Source: Aureibaculum algae (lineage in GTDB: Bacteria > Bacteroidota > Bacteroidia > Flavobacteriales > Flavobacteriaceae). Taken from it: a stretch of 64,000 nt of DNA. Each line of letters opens with the position of its first letter. Position 1 is the first letter of the stretch. Positions 47,819 through 57,778 of this stretch are shown piece by piece. The translations under genes were made by a program, and so were the position numbers. The stretch is taken from contig NZ_CP040749.1 in the NCBI RefSeq assembly GCF_006065315.1, forward strand, positions 2,928,501-2,992,500. The letters are read 5' to 3'. Below the pieces are notes generated by a model. It saw only the letters and a program-made list of their open reading frames with translations. It was not told where the DNA came from and did not search any database.

Positions 47819-49832
47819 AATACTTTCTTATAAACCACTCTAAACTTAAACTCAATAAAGTTAGTGCCAACAGCCATTCCCAATCAATTAATGATTGTAT
47901 TTTCTCTTTACTTTTCTGAATAATTTTATACCTATTGTCATTCGTCAATTTATTAAACAATTTTTCAGATTTATCTATATGTGTAAAATCACCACCAGAA
48001 GAAGTTGCCAAAAGCTTTAAATCTTTTGTGTTAGCGGTTGATAACTGTTGTTCAATATCGAATGGTAAAATTAAAAAACTACCATATTTTATACTGCTTT
48101 TATCCTCCGTTTGTACAGAAAAGCTATAATCACCTGGTTTTAAATCTTTAAATAATACTTCATAATGATTCCCCATTAACGTAAATGGTATTTTAGTAGT
48201 TTCTTTTGTAGCCTTATTGGTTGCCGTTAAAACTAAACTTCCCTCATTATCAAAAACATAGGTAGCATCAAAATATTGAGCTTTAATCAGGACATTTTGA
48301 TTTGCATAATAAAAGGGAGCGTATTCAATCTCTAATCGATCATATTTTCTTGTTGATGATAAATATTGTACTAACTTATTAAAGAAATTATCAAACTGCT
48401 TAAATGAATTATCCTCCACATGTTTTTGCATTCTCCATTTCCAGATATCGCTACCTAATAATATTGCCCCTCTTCTATCATCTAAAGAAAACGTTGCCAA
48501 TAAAGGGTTTTTAGTTTCAAAATTTGAAATACGTTGAAAAAGAATTGTTTTATGCGGTACTTTAAATTTTATTTCTCCAAAATATCCCTTCAACGGAGTT
48601 AGATCTGCAAACTGAATATCTTCATTAATAAACTCATCATAATCTTCATTAAAAATAGACACATAACTTTCTATTTTTGATACATATTTTTTTGTAAAAA
48701 AAGGTTGAGCACTATTTAAAAAATTCCATTGAGTTGCCGCACCTGTTACTACAAAAATATTGGCTTTAACCGTTTCGATATCCTCAAATATTTTCTTAAA
48801 CTTACTATTCGGTTGATAAAGTATAATTAATTGATAATCTTTGTATTGAATGTTTTTATTTAGATTGTTTTCCACAACAACCTTATGCTGTTTGTTTGAA
48901 GATATAGATCTACTTATCATACCTATATCTGGATGATTAACAGCACTCAAAACTAAAATTTTCGCTTGCTCATTTACAACTTCTAAGCTAAAGTTCTTAC
49001 TATTATTAACTGTATTTTTCTCATTATTTAGGGGTGATATGGTACACGTATAATTCTGTATTCCTATGCGGTTGGCTTCTAAATTAAATTGTACTTTCTG
49101 AGAAGAATTCTCACTGGAAAAATTTAATACTTTTCTAAAAACCACTTTTCCATTTTGCGATACAGTAAAATTTTGTTTCACATTTTCACTTCCATCATAA
49201 TTAACAAAAATCTCTACAGGGAAATTATTATTAAGATTGGCGTATGAGTTTACGTTTACCTGAGTTATTTTTAAATCATCGTATTGTAAAGTATCACCAA
49301 CAACTACAGGATAAATAGGGTATTTCGCCTTATAATAGGCATAATTTGATCCTTGTGTTTGATTACCATCTGTAATTAAAATAGTTGGGGCAACAATTTC
49401 CTTATGCAGTGCTTGAAGCTCTTGCAACGGCTTTACGATATTCGTTTCCAAAATAATAAAAGCAAAAGTGTCTTGCTCCTTTAGAATATCTGAAAAGGCA
49501 TAAAAATTAATATCAAACTTTTCGTTAAGAGCCTTGTTCCCTTTAATTTCAGAAACAAATGATGTTACTTTTTCTTCTGCCTTCGCATATGCTATAGAAG
49601 TAGAATTATCTACCAACACATTTAACACAGGTTGAACATTTTCGATTACATTCGATTTAATCTTTGGATTTATCAGTAGAACCAATAAAGAAAAAACAGA
49701 TAAGAATCGTAAAAAGGTTAATATAATATCAGTTCTACTGCGATCTTTGTTCTTATAATAATACTGAAAAAAAGCCATCATTATAGCAATGATGGCGGCT
49801 AGAAGTATTAAAAAAATAGTGTTTGATGACAC
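47805..49832 (-). CDS. Membrane-anchored VWA-domain protein
   Basis: A 675-residue protein with two N-terminal transmembrane helices (residues about 4-24 and 40-60), then a von Willebrand A domain whose MIDAS starts with D-x-S-x-S (VLVDNSTSIAYA) and continues with ILITDGNQTQG. Several Ig-like beta domains follow, with a CTISPLNNEKNTVNN repeat-type motif, then a segment like a GATase-type Rossmann region (AKILVLSAVNHPDIGMISRS), and a C-terminal transmembrane helix (LLALTLLSLSLEWFIRKYYG). This matches the BatA-like VWA proteins of Bacteroidota, with the bulk in the periplasm. Role not established; partner is probably the overlapping exported protein. Confidence 0.85.
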   Translation of the reverse strand: MSSNTIFLILLAAIIAIMMAFFQYYYKNKDRSRTDIILTFLRFLSVFSLLVLLINPKIKSNVIENVQPVLNVLVDNSTSIAYAKAEEKVTSFVSEIKGNKALNEKFDINFYAFSDILKEQDTFAFIILETNIVKPLQELQALHKEIVAPTILITDGNQTQGSNYAYYKAKYPIYPVVVGDTLQYDDLKITQVNVNSYANLNNNFPVEIFVNYDGSENVKQNFTVSQNGKVVFRKVLNFSSENSSQKVQFNLEANRIGIQNYTCTISPLNNEKNTVNNSKNFSLEVVNEQAKILVLSAVNHPDIGMISRSISSNKQHKVVVENNLNKNIQYKDYQLIILYQPNSKFKKIFEDIETVKANIFVVTGAATQWNFLNSAQPFFTKKYVSKIESYVSIFNEDYDEFINEDIQFADLTPLKGYFGEIKFKVPHKTILFQRISNFETKNPLLATFSLDDRRGAILLGSDIWKWRMQKHVEDNSFKQFDNFFNKLVQYLSSTRKYDRLEIEYAPFYYANQNVLIKAQYFDATYVFDNEGSLVLTATNKATKETTKIPFTLMGNHYEVLFKDLKPGDYSFSVQTEDKSSIKYGSFLILPFDIEQQLSTANTKDLKLLATSSGGDFTHIDKSEKLFNKLTNDNRYKIIQKSKEKIQSLIDWEWLLALTLLSLSLEWFIRKYYGKI

Positions 49833-49894
49833 CGATTTTAATTATTAGTTATTTAAAAGTTTTGAATATACTATTAATGTAATTAAAACGCCAT

Positions 49895-50641
49895 TTATGT
49901 TAACATTCCACCATCAACATTCAACGTTTGACCTGTGATGTAACTAGACATATCAGAAGCTAAAAAGACACATGCATTAGCAATATCTTCTGGCGTTCCC
50001 CCACGTTTTAATGGAATACCTTGTCTCCACCCCTTTACAGTCTCTTCAGGTAACGCTGCTGTCATTTCTGTTTCAATAAACCCTGGAGCTATAGCATTAC
50101 AACGTATATTTCTAGAACCTAACTCAAGAGCAACGGACTTGGTAAAACCTAAAATTCCTGCTTTTGATGCGGCGTAATTTGATTGTCCCGCATTACCTTT
50201 TACTCCAACGACAGAACTCATGTTTATAATTGAACCCGAACGCTTCTTCATCATAGGTTTTATAACTGCCTTCGTCAAATTAAAAACTGACTTTAAGTTT
50301 ACTTCAATTACTTTATCGAAATCTTCTTCAGAAATACGTAGCAAGAGATTATCCTTGGTAATACCTGCATTATTTATTAAGACATCTATAGTACCAAACT
50401 CACTAATAACATCAGCAGCTAATTGTTGAGCGGCATCAAAGTTTGCAGCATTTGACTGAAAACCTTTAGCTTTTACACCATAAGATTGCAATTCCTTCTC
50501 TAATGCATTGGCAGCTTCAACCGAAGCGTTGTACGTAAACGCTATATTAGAACCTTGTTTTGCAAAAACTTCAGCGATACCTTTTCCTATACCTCTTGAG
50601 GCTCCTGTAATTAATGTAGTTTTATTTTCTAGTAGTTTCAT
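49895..50641 (-). CDS. fabG: 3-oxoacyl-[acyl-carrier-protein] reductase
   Basis: Reduces 3-ketoacyl-ACP with NADPH in fatty acid elongation. The 248 residues have the Rossmann glycine motif TGASRGIGKGIAE near residues 13-25, NNAGITKDNLL, the Ser-Tyr-Lys triad in NMSSVVG and NYAASKAG, and the C-terminal SSYITGQTLNVDGGM, a strong FabG signature. It lies 62 bp upstream of the VWA gene on the same strand. CAAATATA at 50662-50669 is a likely -7 element. Other SDR substrates cannot be excluded but the FabG-type sequence is close to canonical. Confidence 0.94.
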   Translation of the reverse strand: MKLLENKTTLITGASRGIGKGIAEVFAKQGSNIAFTYNASVEAANALEKELQSYGVKAKGFQSNAANFDAAQQLAADVISEFGTIDVLINNAGITKDNLLLRISEEDFDKVIEVNLKSVFNLTKAVIKPMMKKRSGSIINMSSVVGVKGNAGQSNYAASKAGILGFTKSVALELGSRNIRCNAIAPGFIETEMTAALPEETVKGWRQGIPLKRGGTPEDIANACVFLASDMSSYITGQTLNVDGGMLT

Positions 50642-50661
50642 TTAAATATTTTTATAACATT

Positions 50662-50669
50662 CAAATATA
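50662..50669 (-). promoter_or_regulatory. Putative -7 element of fabG
   Basis: TATATTTG on the minus strand, 20 bases before the fabG ATG. No -33 partner seen. Confidence 0.35.
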
Positions 50670-50691
50670 AGAAAATACTTTAGCTTGAAAT

Positions 50692-50731
50692 AAAAAAACC
50701 ATCATCTAAATAGATTAGACAATGGTTTTTT
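50692..50731 (-). terminator. Terminator downstream of the M16 peptidase gene
   Basis: AAAAAAACCAT paired with ATGGTTTTTT, with an inner ATCTAA/TTAGA helix. It lies 17 bp after the peptidase stop codon and before fabG. Confidence 0.7.
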
Positions 50732-50747
50732 CTTAGAATAAATATTG

Positions 50748-53714
50748 TTATTGCTTAACGGGCGTTATTTTATAATTAAATAAATAATCTACATCAAGCT
50801 CTGTAACTTTACCTAACTTCTTCAAGGCCTCTACATTTAAATCTTTTTTATTACCAATTACCAATGTGGTATATTTCTTTCCTTTAATATTCGTTTTAAA
50901 GAAATTAGACAAATCTTTTAAAGTAATATTTTGTACTTCATTATAAATCTCCTCTCTATTATCATAATCTAAACCTCTATTCTTTAATCTTTCATAGCTC
51001 CAAAAAATATTAGATTTGGTAATACGTTCAGCTGCTATTTGTTTTAACACTGCTTCTTTAGCGGAATTAAACTGCTTATCTGCTTCTGGCATATTATTCA
51101 TTAATTCTAACATTGCGTCAACTGCTTGAGGTAACTTATTAGCTTGCGTACCTACATAACCATAAATATAATTAGAATCACCTTTTTTGTTTGCATCTGA
51201 ATAGGCTGCAAAAGCAGAATAAGCTAATGATTTAGATTCTCTAATTTCTTGAAAAACAATAGATGACAAACCACTACCAAAGTAAGAATTAAAAACCCTG
51301 GATAAGGCCAATTCTTTTGGATCAAACTGCTTTCCTTTAGAAAGGAAAATCAATTCAGATTGTACCATATCATAATCTGTAAAATAGACTTGCTCTCCTG
51401 TTTCTTTTTCTACGTACTCAATGGGTTTTGGATACTCTTTCAAATTTTCAGGTACGATATGAGCGGTATTCATGGCTTCAACAGCAGCATCTACATCTTT
51501 ACCATAATAAAATACACGTTGCTTATAATTTTTTAAGTCTTTTAATAAGTTTACCAAATCCGTTGGACTAATTGCATATAACTCCTCAGCTGTGTATATA
51601 TTTCTTAAACGAGAATTTTCACCATACTTAGCGTAGCTGTACAATCCATTCCATAGGATATTTCCTTTTTGAGTTTTACTATCTACCCTATCTTTTAATA
51701 TCTTTTCTACATACTTCTTATATGTTTCTTCATTCGCTTCTGAATGATCCCATAAGTCTTCTAACAAACCTAAACCTTTATCTAGGTTTTCATTTAATCC
51801 TGATATATAAACATAAGATTTATCCCCTTGTGCTTGTACTCCGTAAGATACTCCAAGTTTATAAAATTCTTTTTTAAGATTTTCTGGTGACAACTTCTCT
51901 GTTCCTAAAAAATCTAAATAACCAACAGCTAATGACAATTGTTTATTACTATCACTTCCCATATCAAAAATAATATTCAAGTCAAAAAGATCATTATTTT
52001 TGTTCTCTACATAATCAACATTTATTCCACTGGATAAGGATGTATGTTTTATTTCATTTTTGTAATCGACAAATCTTGGTTTTAAATCCTGAGATACTTC
52101 AGCATTAAATTGCTTTACATAATCAGATTGCATATCTCTATTTACTTCTATAGGTGTAATACCAGGATTTTCAACTTTTACGATAGACTTATCTTCACCT
52201 TTACGCTTATAAGTAAGTACATAATTATTCGTATAGAAATTATTAGCAAAATCAACCAATTGTTGTTTTGAAATCTTTTTAAGATCGTCTAAAAACTTTA
52301 CTTTGTTAGCCCAATCTTCATGATGTATAAAAGCATCATAGTACATTGAAGCTAATGCACTATTATTTTCGTATTGCCTTGTTCTACTTAATTTTAAATC
52401 ATTTACCACAGCCTCAATCATCCATTCTTCGAATTCACCTTTTTTTAATTTTTCAATTTGTTCTAAAAGTAAATCTTTTACTTCATCTAATGTCTGCCCT
52501 TCTTTAGGGCTACCTGTAAATGAATGATAGCCATAATCATTTAAAAAAGTTGGTGAACAACTTGCATTTTGAACGGCCTGTTTTTGATTTAAGTTTAAGT
52601 CAATTAAACCTGCTTCTCCGTTTGCCAAAATCATATCGGCAAGCGTCATTAATTTCTCCTCTTCGGTTCCTACTCCTTGAGATCGAAAGGCTACAGAAAC
52701 ACTTTCTGATGTTGGCCCAAACACTTCATTAACAATAGGAGAAGTTATAGGGTCTTCTTTAGGTAAAGTGGGATGAGTAACCTCTTTATTTTCTAATTTC
52801 CCAAAAGTCTTATTAACATTTTTAATGGTTTCTTCAAAATCTATATCACCAACCAATATCAATGCCATATTATTTGGAACATAATACTTATTAAAATAGT
52901 TGTGAATAGCAATCATGGAAGGATTTTTTAAATGCTCTGCTGTACCGATAGTAGATTGTTGACCATAAGGATGATTTGGAAATAATCCCTTTAACATGGA
53001 CGCATAAATTTTTCTATAATCATTATCTTGACCTCTATTAAACTCTTCGAAAACCGCTTCAAGTTCTGTATGAAATAAACGCAATACCAATTGGCTAAAT
53101 CGCTCTCCTTCTAAGCTTAACCATTTATTCAACTCATTAGAAGGAATTTTATTATGATAGACCGTTTCCTCAAACCAAGTATGTGCATTTGTACCTTGAG
53201 CACCAATAGAAGCTGTCATTTTATCATATTCATTGGCAATAGCAAATTTTGAGGCTTCTAAAGAAACACTATCAATTTTCCTATAAACGTCCTTTTTCTT
53301 ATCAGCATCCTCTTCAGCTTTATGCTCCTCATATAAATCTGAAATTTGAGATAAATATTCTTGTTCTGTTTCCCAATCAGCGGTTCCAAATTCTTCTGTT
53401 CCTTTAAACAGCATATGCTCTAGATAATGAGCTAAACCTGTCGTTTCTTTAGGGTCATAATTTGAACCTGCTCTAACAGCAATGTATGTTTGAATTTTTG
53501 GTTCATCTGTATTTTTACTTAAATAAACTTTTAATCCATTTTCTAAGGTATATAAGCGTAAACCAGTAGGATCGTTATTAACTGTTTCATAATTAAAATT
53601 GTTGGCATCCGTTTGTTTTTCAGCAGTATAATCGCCTTTTTCACTTGAATTACCTTTACAACCAATTAATACAGTTAAAAAAGCAAACATAAATAAAAGA
53701 TGTATTCTTCTCAT
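50748..53714 (-). CDS. M16 family zinc peptidase, lipoprotein
   Basis: A 988-residue pitrilysin-type metallopeptidase when started at ATG 53714; the frame extends to a TTG at 53759, but a promoter-like element overlaps that region and the ATG begins a clean lipoprotein signal (MRRIHLLFMFAFLTVLIGC, Cys19). The zinc motif H96-x-x-E99-H100 lies in LAHYLEHMLFKG. Two M16 halves follow, the second starting near residue 560 and lacking the motif, as is usual. Such large Bacteroidota M16 proteins degrade peptides in the periplasm or at the outer membrane. Single gene with its own terminator. Confidence 0.93.
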   Translation of the reverse strand: MRRIHLLFMFAFLTVLIGCKGNSSEKGDYTAEKQTDANNFNYETVNNDPTGLRLYTLENGLKVYLSKNTDEPKIQTYIAVRAGSNYDPKETTGLAHYLEHMLFKGTEEFGTADWETEQEYLSQISDLYEEHKAEEDADKKKDVYRKIDSVSLEASKFAIANEYDKMTASIGAQGTNAHTWFEETVYHNKIPSNELNKWLSLEGERFSQLVLRLFHTELEAVFEEFNRGQDNDYRKIYASMLKGLFPNHPYGQQSTIGTAEHLKNPSMIAIHNYFNKYYVPNNMALILVGDIDFEETIKNVNKTFGKLENKEVTHPTLPKEDPITSPIVNEVFGPTSESVSVAFRSQGVGTEEEKLMTLADMILANGEAGLIDLNLNQKQAVQNASCSPTFLNDYGYHSFTGSPKEGQTLDEVKDLLLEQIEKLKKGEFEEWMIEAVVNDLKLSRTRQYENNSALASMYYDAFIHHEDWANKVKFLDDLKKISKQQLVDFANNFYTNNYVLTYKRKGEDKSIVKVENPGITPIEVNRDMQSDYVKQFNAEVSQDLKPRFVDYKNEIKHTSLSSGINVDYVENKNNDLFDLNIIFDMGSDSNKQLSLAVGYLDFLGTEKLSPENLKKEFYKLGVSYGVQAQGDKSYVYISGLNENLDKGLGLLEDLWDHSEANEETYKKYVEKILKDRVDSKTQKGNILWNGLYSYAKYGENSRLRNIYTAEELYAISPTDLVNLLKDLKNYKQRVFYYGKDVDAAVEAMNTAHIVPENLKEYPKPIEYVEKETGEQVYFTDYDMVQSELIFLSKGKQFDPKELALSRVFNSYFGSGLSSIVFQEIRESKSLAYSAFAAYSDANKKGDSNYIYGYVGTQANKLPQAVDAMLELMNNMPEADKQFNSAKEAVLKQIAAERITKSNIFWSYERLKNRGLDYDNREEIYNEVQNITLKDLSNFFKTNIKGKKYTTLVIGNKKDLNVEALKKLGKVTELDVDYLFNYKITPVKQ

Positions 53715-53746
53715 TTTAAAAATTTTAGTTTGTTGAATGTGTTTTC

Positions 53747-53754
53747 CAAATATA
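53747..53754 (-). promoter_or_regulatory. Putative -7 element of the M16 gene
   Basis: TATATTTG on the minus strand, 32 bases before ATG 53714. It overlaps the upstream frame extension and so supports the ATG start. Confidence 0.4.
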
Positions 53755-53838
53755 CCCAATAGTATTAATTAGAATTAAAAATTTAACATAAACAGCCTAA
53801 TTTTAACAATTTACGTCTCATAATTCATAATAAATCAT

Positions 53839-53876
53839 AAAAAAAGCCTGTTTGAATATTTCAAACAGGCTTTTTT
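53839..53876 (-). terminator. Terminator of sucD and the lipid A operon
   Basis: AAAAAGCCTGTTTGA paired with TCAAACAGGCTTTTT around a 5-base loop, with a T run on the minus strand. It lies 21 bp after the sucD stop codon. Confidence 0.85.
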
Positions 53877-53896
53877 ATATTTTAATTGGTATAACT

Positions 53897-54775
53897 TTAG
53901 AGCACTCCTAAAACTTCAGCAACTTTTAATCCAATCTCAGCTGGAGAATCCACAACGTGAATACCATTTTCTGCTAAAATTTTCATTTTTGCTTGAGCTG
54001 TATCATCACTTCCTCCAACAATAGCACCTGCGTGTCCCATAGTTCTACCTTTAGGAGCCGTTTGCCCTGCAATAAATCCGATTACTGGTTTTCTATTACC
54101 ATCTGCTTTAATCCATCTAGCGGCATCAGCTTCTAATTGCCCCCCTATTTCACCAATCATTACAATACATTCAGTTTCATCATCATTCATCAATAACTCA
54201 ACGGCTTCTTTTGTAGTTGTACCAATAATTGGATCTCCACCTATACCTATTGCTGTAGTAATACCTAAACCTTGTTTTACAACTTGATCTGCTGCTTCAT
54301 AAGTTAAAGTACCTGATTTAGATATAATACCTACTTTACCTTTTTTAAATACAAAGCCTGGCATAATACCTACTTTAGCTTCACCCGGAGTAATAACACC
54401 TGGACAGTTAGGGCCAATTAATCTACAATCTCTATCTTGAATATAAGCCTTTACTTTTACCATATCTGCAACAGGAATTCCTTCCGTAATACAAATAATT
54501 ACTTTTATTCCTGCTTCGGCAGCTTCCATAATCGCATCTGCAGCAAAAGCTGGTGGTACAAAAATGATACTTGTATCAGCATTTGCTTTTGCAACTGCCT
54601 CTGAAACTGTATTATAAACAGGTCTATCTAAATGTTTTTGCCCCCCTTTACCTGGAGTTACACCACCAACTACATTGGTACCATATTCTATCATTTGAGT
54701 AGCATGAAATGTACCCTCACTACCTGTAAACCCTTGGATGATTACTTTTGAATCTTTATTTACTAAAACGCTCAT
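53897..54775 (-). CDS. sucD: Succinyl-CoA synthetase alpha subunit
   Basis: The CoA-binding, phosphohistidine subunit of the TCA-cycle enzyme that makes ATP or GTP from succinyl-CoA. The 292 residues (E. coli 289) have the CoA loop [48 protein letters not shown], and the active-site His in [13 protein letters not shown]. The beta subunit gene sucC is not in the window; sucC and sucD are often apart in Bacteroidota. A 93-bp gap with CAAAAGTA (54828-54835) separates it from the lpx operon, so it may have its own promoter. Confidence 0.97.
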   Translation of the reverse strand: MSVLVNKDSKVIIQGFTGSEGTFHATQMIEYGTNVVGGVTPGKGGQKHLDRPVYNTVSEAVAKANADTSIIFVPPAFAADAIMEAAEAGIKVIICITEGIPVADMVKVKAYIQDRDCRLIGPNCPGVITPGEAKVGIMPGFVFKKGKVGIISKSGTLTYEAADQVVKQGLGITTAIGIGGDPIIGTTTKEAVELLMNDDETECIVMIGEIGGQLEADAARWIKADGNRKPVIGFIAGQTAPKGRTMGHAGAIVGGSDDTAQAKMKILAENGIHVVDSPAEIGLKVAEVLGVL

Positions 54776-54827
54776 TTTTAGTTATTGGTTATTAATTATT
54801 ATATCAATTGCTTCAAATTCTTTAACA

Positions 54828-54835
54828 CAAAAGTA
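54828..54835 (-). promoter_or_regulatory. Putative -7 element of sucD
   Basis: TACTTTTG on the minus strand, 52 bases before the sucD start. No -33 partner seen. Confidence 0.3.
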
Positions 54836-54868
54836 ATTCTTACAACTAACTTTAAAAAATTATTAGGA

Positions 54869-55804
54869 TTAAATATTATTTACTTTACTAATTAGTTCAG
54901 GCAACAACCTTATTCCTGCCAACTCTCTGTATTTCTTTCTTGCCTCGTCACATGGCGATCCAAAATAGGATTTACCACCTTCTAAATCTCCGCCCACACC
55001 AGACTGTGCATAAACAATTGCTTTTTTACCTATTGTAATTCCACTTATAACACCTACTTGGCCCCACAAGGTAACTTCATCTTCTAATACAGTACAACCT
55101 GCAATACCAACATGCGAGGCTATTAAACACTTTTTACCAATTACAGTATCGTGTGCAATTTGAACCTGATTATCAATTTTTGTACCTTCCTTGATATGTG
55201 TATTACCTGTAACTCCTCTATCAATTGTACAAGATGCTCCAATATCTACATTGTCTTCAATTATAATGCTTCCGCAGGATATTAATTTATCAAATCCCGT
55301 TTCCCTATTCTTATAATAAAATGCATCTGAACCCAAAATAGTACCGGCATGTATAGTAACATTATTACCAATAGTACAACCGTCATAAATGACAACATTG
55401 GGATGGATAAGGCAGTTCTTACCAATTTTCACATTGTTACCTAAAAACACATTAGGTTGAATAATTGTACCTTCTCCTATTACTGCCGTTTCTGAAATAG
55501 CTTTATCTGCTTTTTGAAAAGGATTGAAATATTTAGCAAGTTTACTGAAATCGCGAAAAGGATCGTCGGATATTAATAGTGCTTTTCCTTCTGGACAAGT
55601 GACATTTTTATTAATTAAAACTACTGATGCCGCAGAATTTAGTGCCTTGTCATAATACTTAGGATGGTCTACAAATACAATATCACCCTCTACAACGACA
55701 TGAATTTCGTTCATTCCTAATACAGGAAAGTTAGAATCACCAACAAATTCACTATTAATGATTTGTGATATTTCTTTTAAAGTATAAGTTTTAGAAAATT
55801 TCAT
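54869..55804 (-). CDS. LpxD-like acyltransferase, second copy
   Basis: A 311-residue left-handed beta-helix protein with an N-terminal LpxD substrate domain (residues 1-100) and a long run of hexapeptide repeats (VIGEGTIIQPNVFLGNNVKI and following). The catalytic His of the LpxD family is kept in QVQIAHDTVIG, close to QIQIAHNVEI of the first copy. It lacks the C-terminal helical extension of the 347-residue lpxD upstream, so it is a shorter paralogue. It probably acylates a UDP-sugar, either for lipid A or another glycolipid. It is the last gene of the lipid A operon, 9 bp after the lipoprotein gene. Confidence 0.88.
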   Translation of the reverse strand: MKFSKTYTLKEISQIINSEFVGDSNFPVLGMNEIHVVVEGDIVFVDHPKYYDKALNSAASVVLINKNVTCPEGKALLISDDPFRDFSKLAKYFNPFQKADKAISETAVIGEGTIIQPNVFLGNNVKIGKNCLIHPNVVIYDGCTIGNNVTIHAGTILGSDAFYYKNRETGFDKLISCGSIIIEDNVDIGASCTIDRGVTGNTHIKEGTKIDNQVQIAHDTVIGKKCLIASHVGIAGCTVLEDEVTLWGQVGVISGITIGKKAIVYAQSGVGGDLEGGKSYFGSPCDEARKKYRELAGIRLLPELISKVNNI

Positions 55805-55813
55805 GTGTAAAAT

Positions 55814-56407
55814 CTAATTCATCAGTTTAAAAGAACCTATTATACCTTTAAAGGTTTCCTCGTATTTATTCAGTTTCTCTAATAAAGTCCATGTCATAAT
55901 CATGTATACGTTTTCTTTTCCTTCAACATACCCCATAACATAACCTATATCTTGACCATCCAAGCTTCCTTTCATCATAATCTGTCTTGCATCTAAACCT
56001 CCAATTTCTGTCAAATTATAAGGAATTACCTGTTTATTTGTCAAACTCTCTGTAATAAATTTTGTTTGAGCTCTACTATAATTATCTATAAAAGAAATAG
56101 CATCATCATACTCATTATACTCTTTAAAAGAATCAATAAAGTCTTGCTTGTTTTCGTAAATAACAATCGTATATGTTTCCTTATAAATATTGGCATATTG
56201 TAAAGAAGCATCATCATTCAAATTACTTAACGTCTTCATGTAATTTGGTAAAGATAATTTGAACAAACTATCTGTTACCACCTCATTAAAATCAGAAGTT
56301 TCTAATTTTTCTACCGTAGCATTAGAACCTGCATTGACAACCCCTTTAATTATGTCCTTACAAGAAAACAAACTCAATAATATAAAAACGACAACTAATT
56401 TCTTCAT
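55814..56407 (-). CDS. Hypothetical lipoprotein in the lipid A operon
   Basis: A 197-residue protein with a lipoprotein signal (MKKLVVVFILLSLFSC, Cys16). The mature part starts KDIIKGVVNAGSNATVEK and is mostly alpha/beta with YVMGYVEGKENVYMIM near residue 165. I do not recognise the family. It begins 5 bp after efp and ends 9 bp before the second lpxD, so it is firmly in the operon; a role in outer-membrane assembly is plausible from that place only. Confidence 0.8.
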   Translation of the reverse strand: MKKLVVVFILLSLFSCKDIIKGVVNAGSNATVEKLETSDFNEVVTDSLFKLSLPNYMKTLSNLNDDASLQYANIYKETYTIVIYENKQDFIDSFKEYNEYDDAISFIDNYSRAQTKFITESLTNKQVIPYNLTEIGGLDARQIMMKGSLDGQDIGYVMGYVEGKENVYMIMTWTLLEKLNKYEETFKGIIGSFKLMN

Positions 56408-56412
56408 GTTCC

Positions 56413-56982
56413 TTAATTCGTCACTCTTTCTTGATAGGTACCTTTATCTGTTTCAATTTTTATTTTGTCTCCTTCATTAATGAATAAGGGAACGTTTACA
56501 CTTGCCCCCGTCTCAACAGTTGCTGGTTTTGTAGCGTTGGTAGCTGTATTGCCTTTCACACCTGGTTCCGTTTGTGTAACCTCTAATATAACACTTGCTG
56601 GCATCTCTACTGAAAGTGGTAATTCATCTTCTGCTCGAACTACAATTGTCACAGTCTCTCCTTCTTTCATCAAATCTGGACTGTCTAAAATATCTTTTTG
56701 AAGAGCAATTTGAGAGTAATCATCATTATTCATAAAATGATATGTAGCATCGCCCTCTTTATATAAATATTGATATTTACGTGTTTCTACACGTACTTCC
56801 TCTATTTTATGTCCAGCAGAAAAAGTATTATCTAATGTTCTTCCAGTGGTTAAACTTTTCATTTTGGTACGTACAAAAGCAGGGCCCTTCCCTGGTTTTA
56901 CGTGTTGAAATTCTGTTATTTTAAAAGTATCATTATTATATACGATACATAATCCTTTTTTTATATCTGATGTAGTTGCCAT
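56413..56982 (-). CDS. efp: Elongation factor P
   Basis: Helps ribosomes make peptide bonds in polyproline stretches. The 189 residues (E. coli 188) form three domains; domain I has the loop HVKPGKGPAFVRTKMK with the Lys that is modified in E. coli (Lys34), and the C-terminal domain keeps GDKIKIETDKGTYQERV. No EpmA/EpmB modification genes are in the window, so whether the Lys is modified is open. It sits inside the lipid A operon, 8 bp from lpxA, an arrangement that links translation to envelope building only by position. Confidence 0.97.
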   Translation of the reverse strand: MATTSDIKKGLCIVYNNDTFKITEFQHVKPGKGPAFVRTKMKSLTTGRTLDNTFSAGHKIEEVRVETRKYQYLYKEGDATYHFMNNDDYSQIALQKDILDSPDLMKEGETVTIVVRAEDELPLSVEMPASVILEVTQTEPGVKGNTATNATKPATVETGASVNVPLFINEGDKIKIETDKGTYQERVTN

Positions 56983-56990
56983 AAAATGTA

Positions 56991-57776
56991 TTAATTATTA
57001 CTAAAATATCCTTTCATAATTCCTCGTTGAGAATCTCTTATAAATTGAAGAATCTCATCTCTTTCTGGGGTTGCTTCCATTTCCGCCTCGATAATCTGAG
57101 CCCCTTGTGAATTATTATAATTTTTTTGATATAATATTCTATAAATATTCTGAATTTCTCTAATTTTTTCAGAACTAAAACCTCTTCTACGTAAACCTAC
57201 GGAATTAATACCAACATAAGAAAGCGGCTCTCTTGCTGCCTTTACAAAAGGAGGTACGTCCTTACGAACTAAAGAACCACCAGTAACAAAAGCGTGTTGC
57301 CCTACAGAAACAAATTGATGTACTGCAACCAATCCTGCCAAGATCACATTATCACCAATAGTTACATGACCAGCTAATGTAGAATTATTAGAAAAGATAC
57401 AGTTATCGCCGATCAAACAATCATGAGCAATATGGCAATATGCCATAATTAAACAATTTTCACCTATAACCGTTTTCATTCTATCAGACGTTCCCTTATT
57501 AATGGTCGCACATTCTCTAATAGTGGTGTTATCACCAATAACTACAGTAGTTTCCTCTCCTTGATATTTTAAATCTTGAGGAATTGCAGAGATTACAGAA
57601 CCTGGAAAAATATTACAATTTTTTCCAATTCTAGCTCCTTCCATGATAGTAACGTTTGAACCTATCCATGTTCCGGAACCAATTGTAACATTATTATGAA
57701 TAGTCGTAAAAGGTTCTACAACAACATTTTTGGCAATTTTAGCCCCTGGATGAATATAAGCGAGTGGTTGGTTCAT
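56991..57776 (-). CDS. lpxA: UDP-N-acetylglucosamine acyltransferase LpxA
   Basis: Adds the first 3-hydroxyacyl chain to UDP-GlcNAc, the first step of lipid A synthesis. The 261 residues (E. coli 262) begin MNQPLAYIHPGAKIAKNVVV, run through about nine hexapeptide turns, keep the catalytic His in MAYCHIAHDCLIG, and end with the usual helical C-terminal domain (GLRRRGFSSEKIREIQN). The gene starts 2 bp after the lpxC-fabZ stop codon, so expression is tightly coupled. Confidence 0.97.
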   Translation of the reverse strand: MNQPLAYIHPGAKIAKNVVVEPFTTIHNNVTIGSGTWIGSNVTIMEGARIGKNCNIFPGSVISAIPQDLKYQGEETTVVIGDNTTIRECATINKGTSDRMKTVIGENCLIMAYCHIAHDCLIGDNCIFSNNSTLAGHVTIGDNVILAGLVAVHQFVSVGQHAFVTGGSLVRKDVPPFVKAAREPLSYVGINSVGLRRRGFSSEKIREIQNIYRILYQKNYNNSQGAQIIEAEMEATPERDEILQFIRDSQRGIMKGYFSNN

Positions 57777-57778
57777 AA

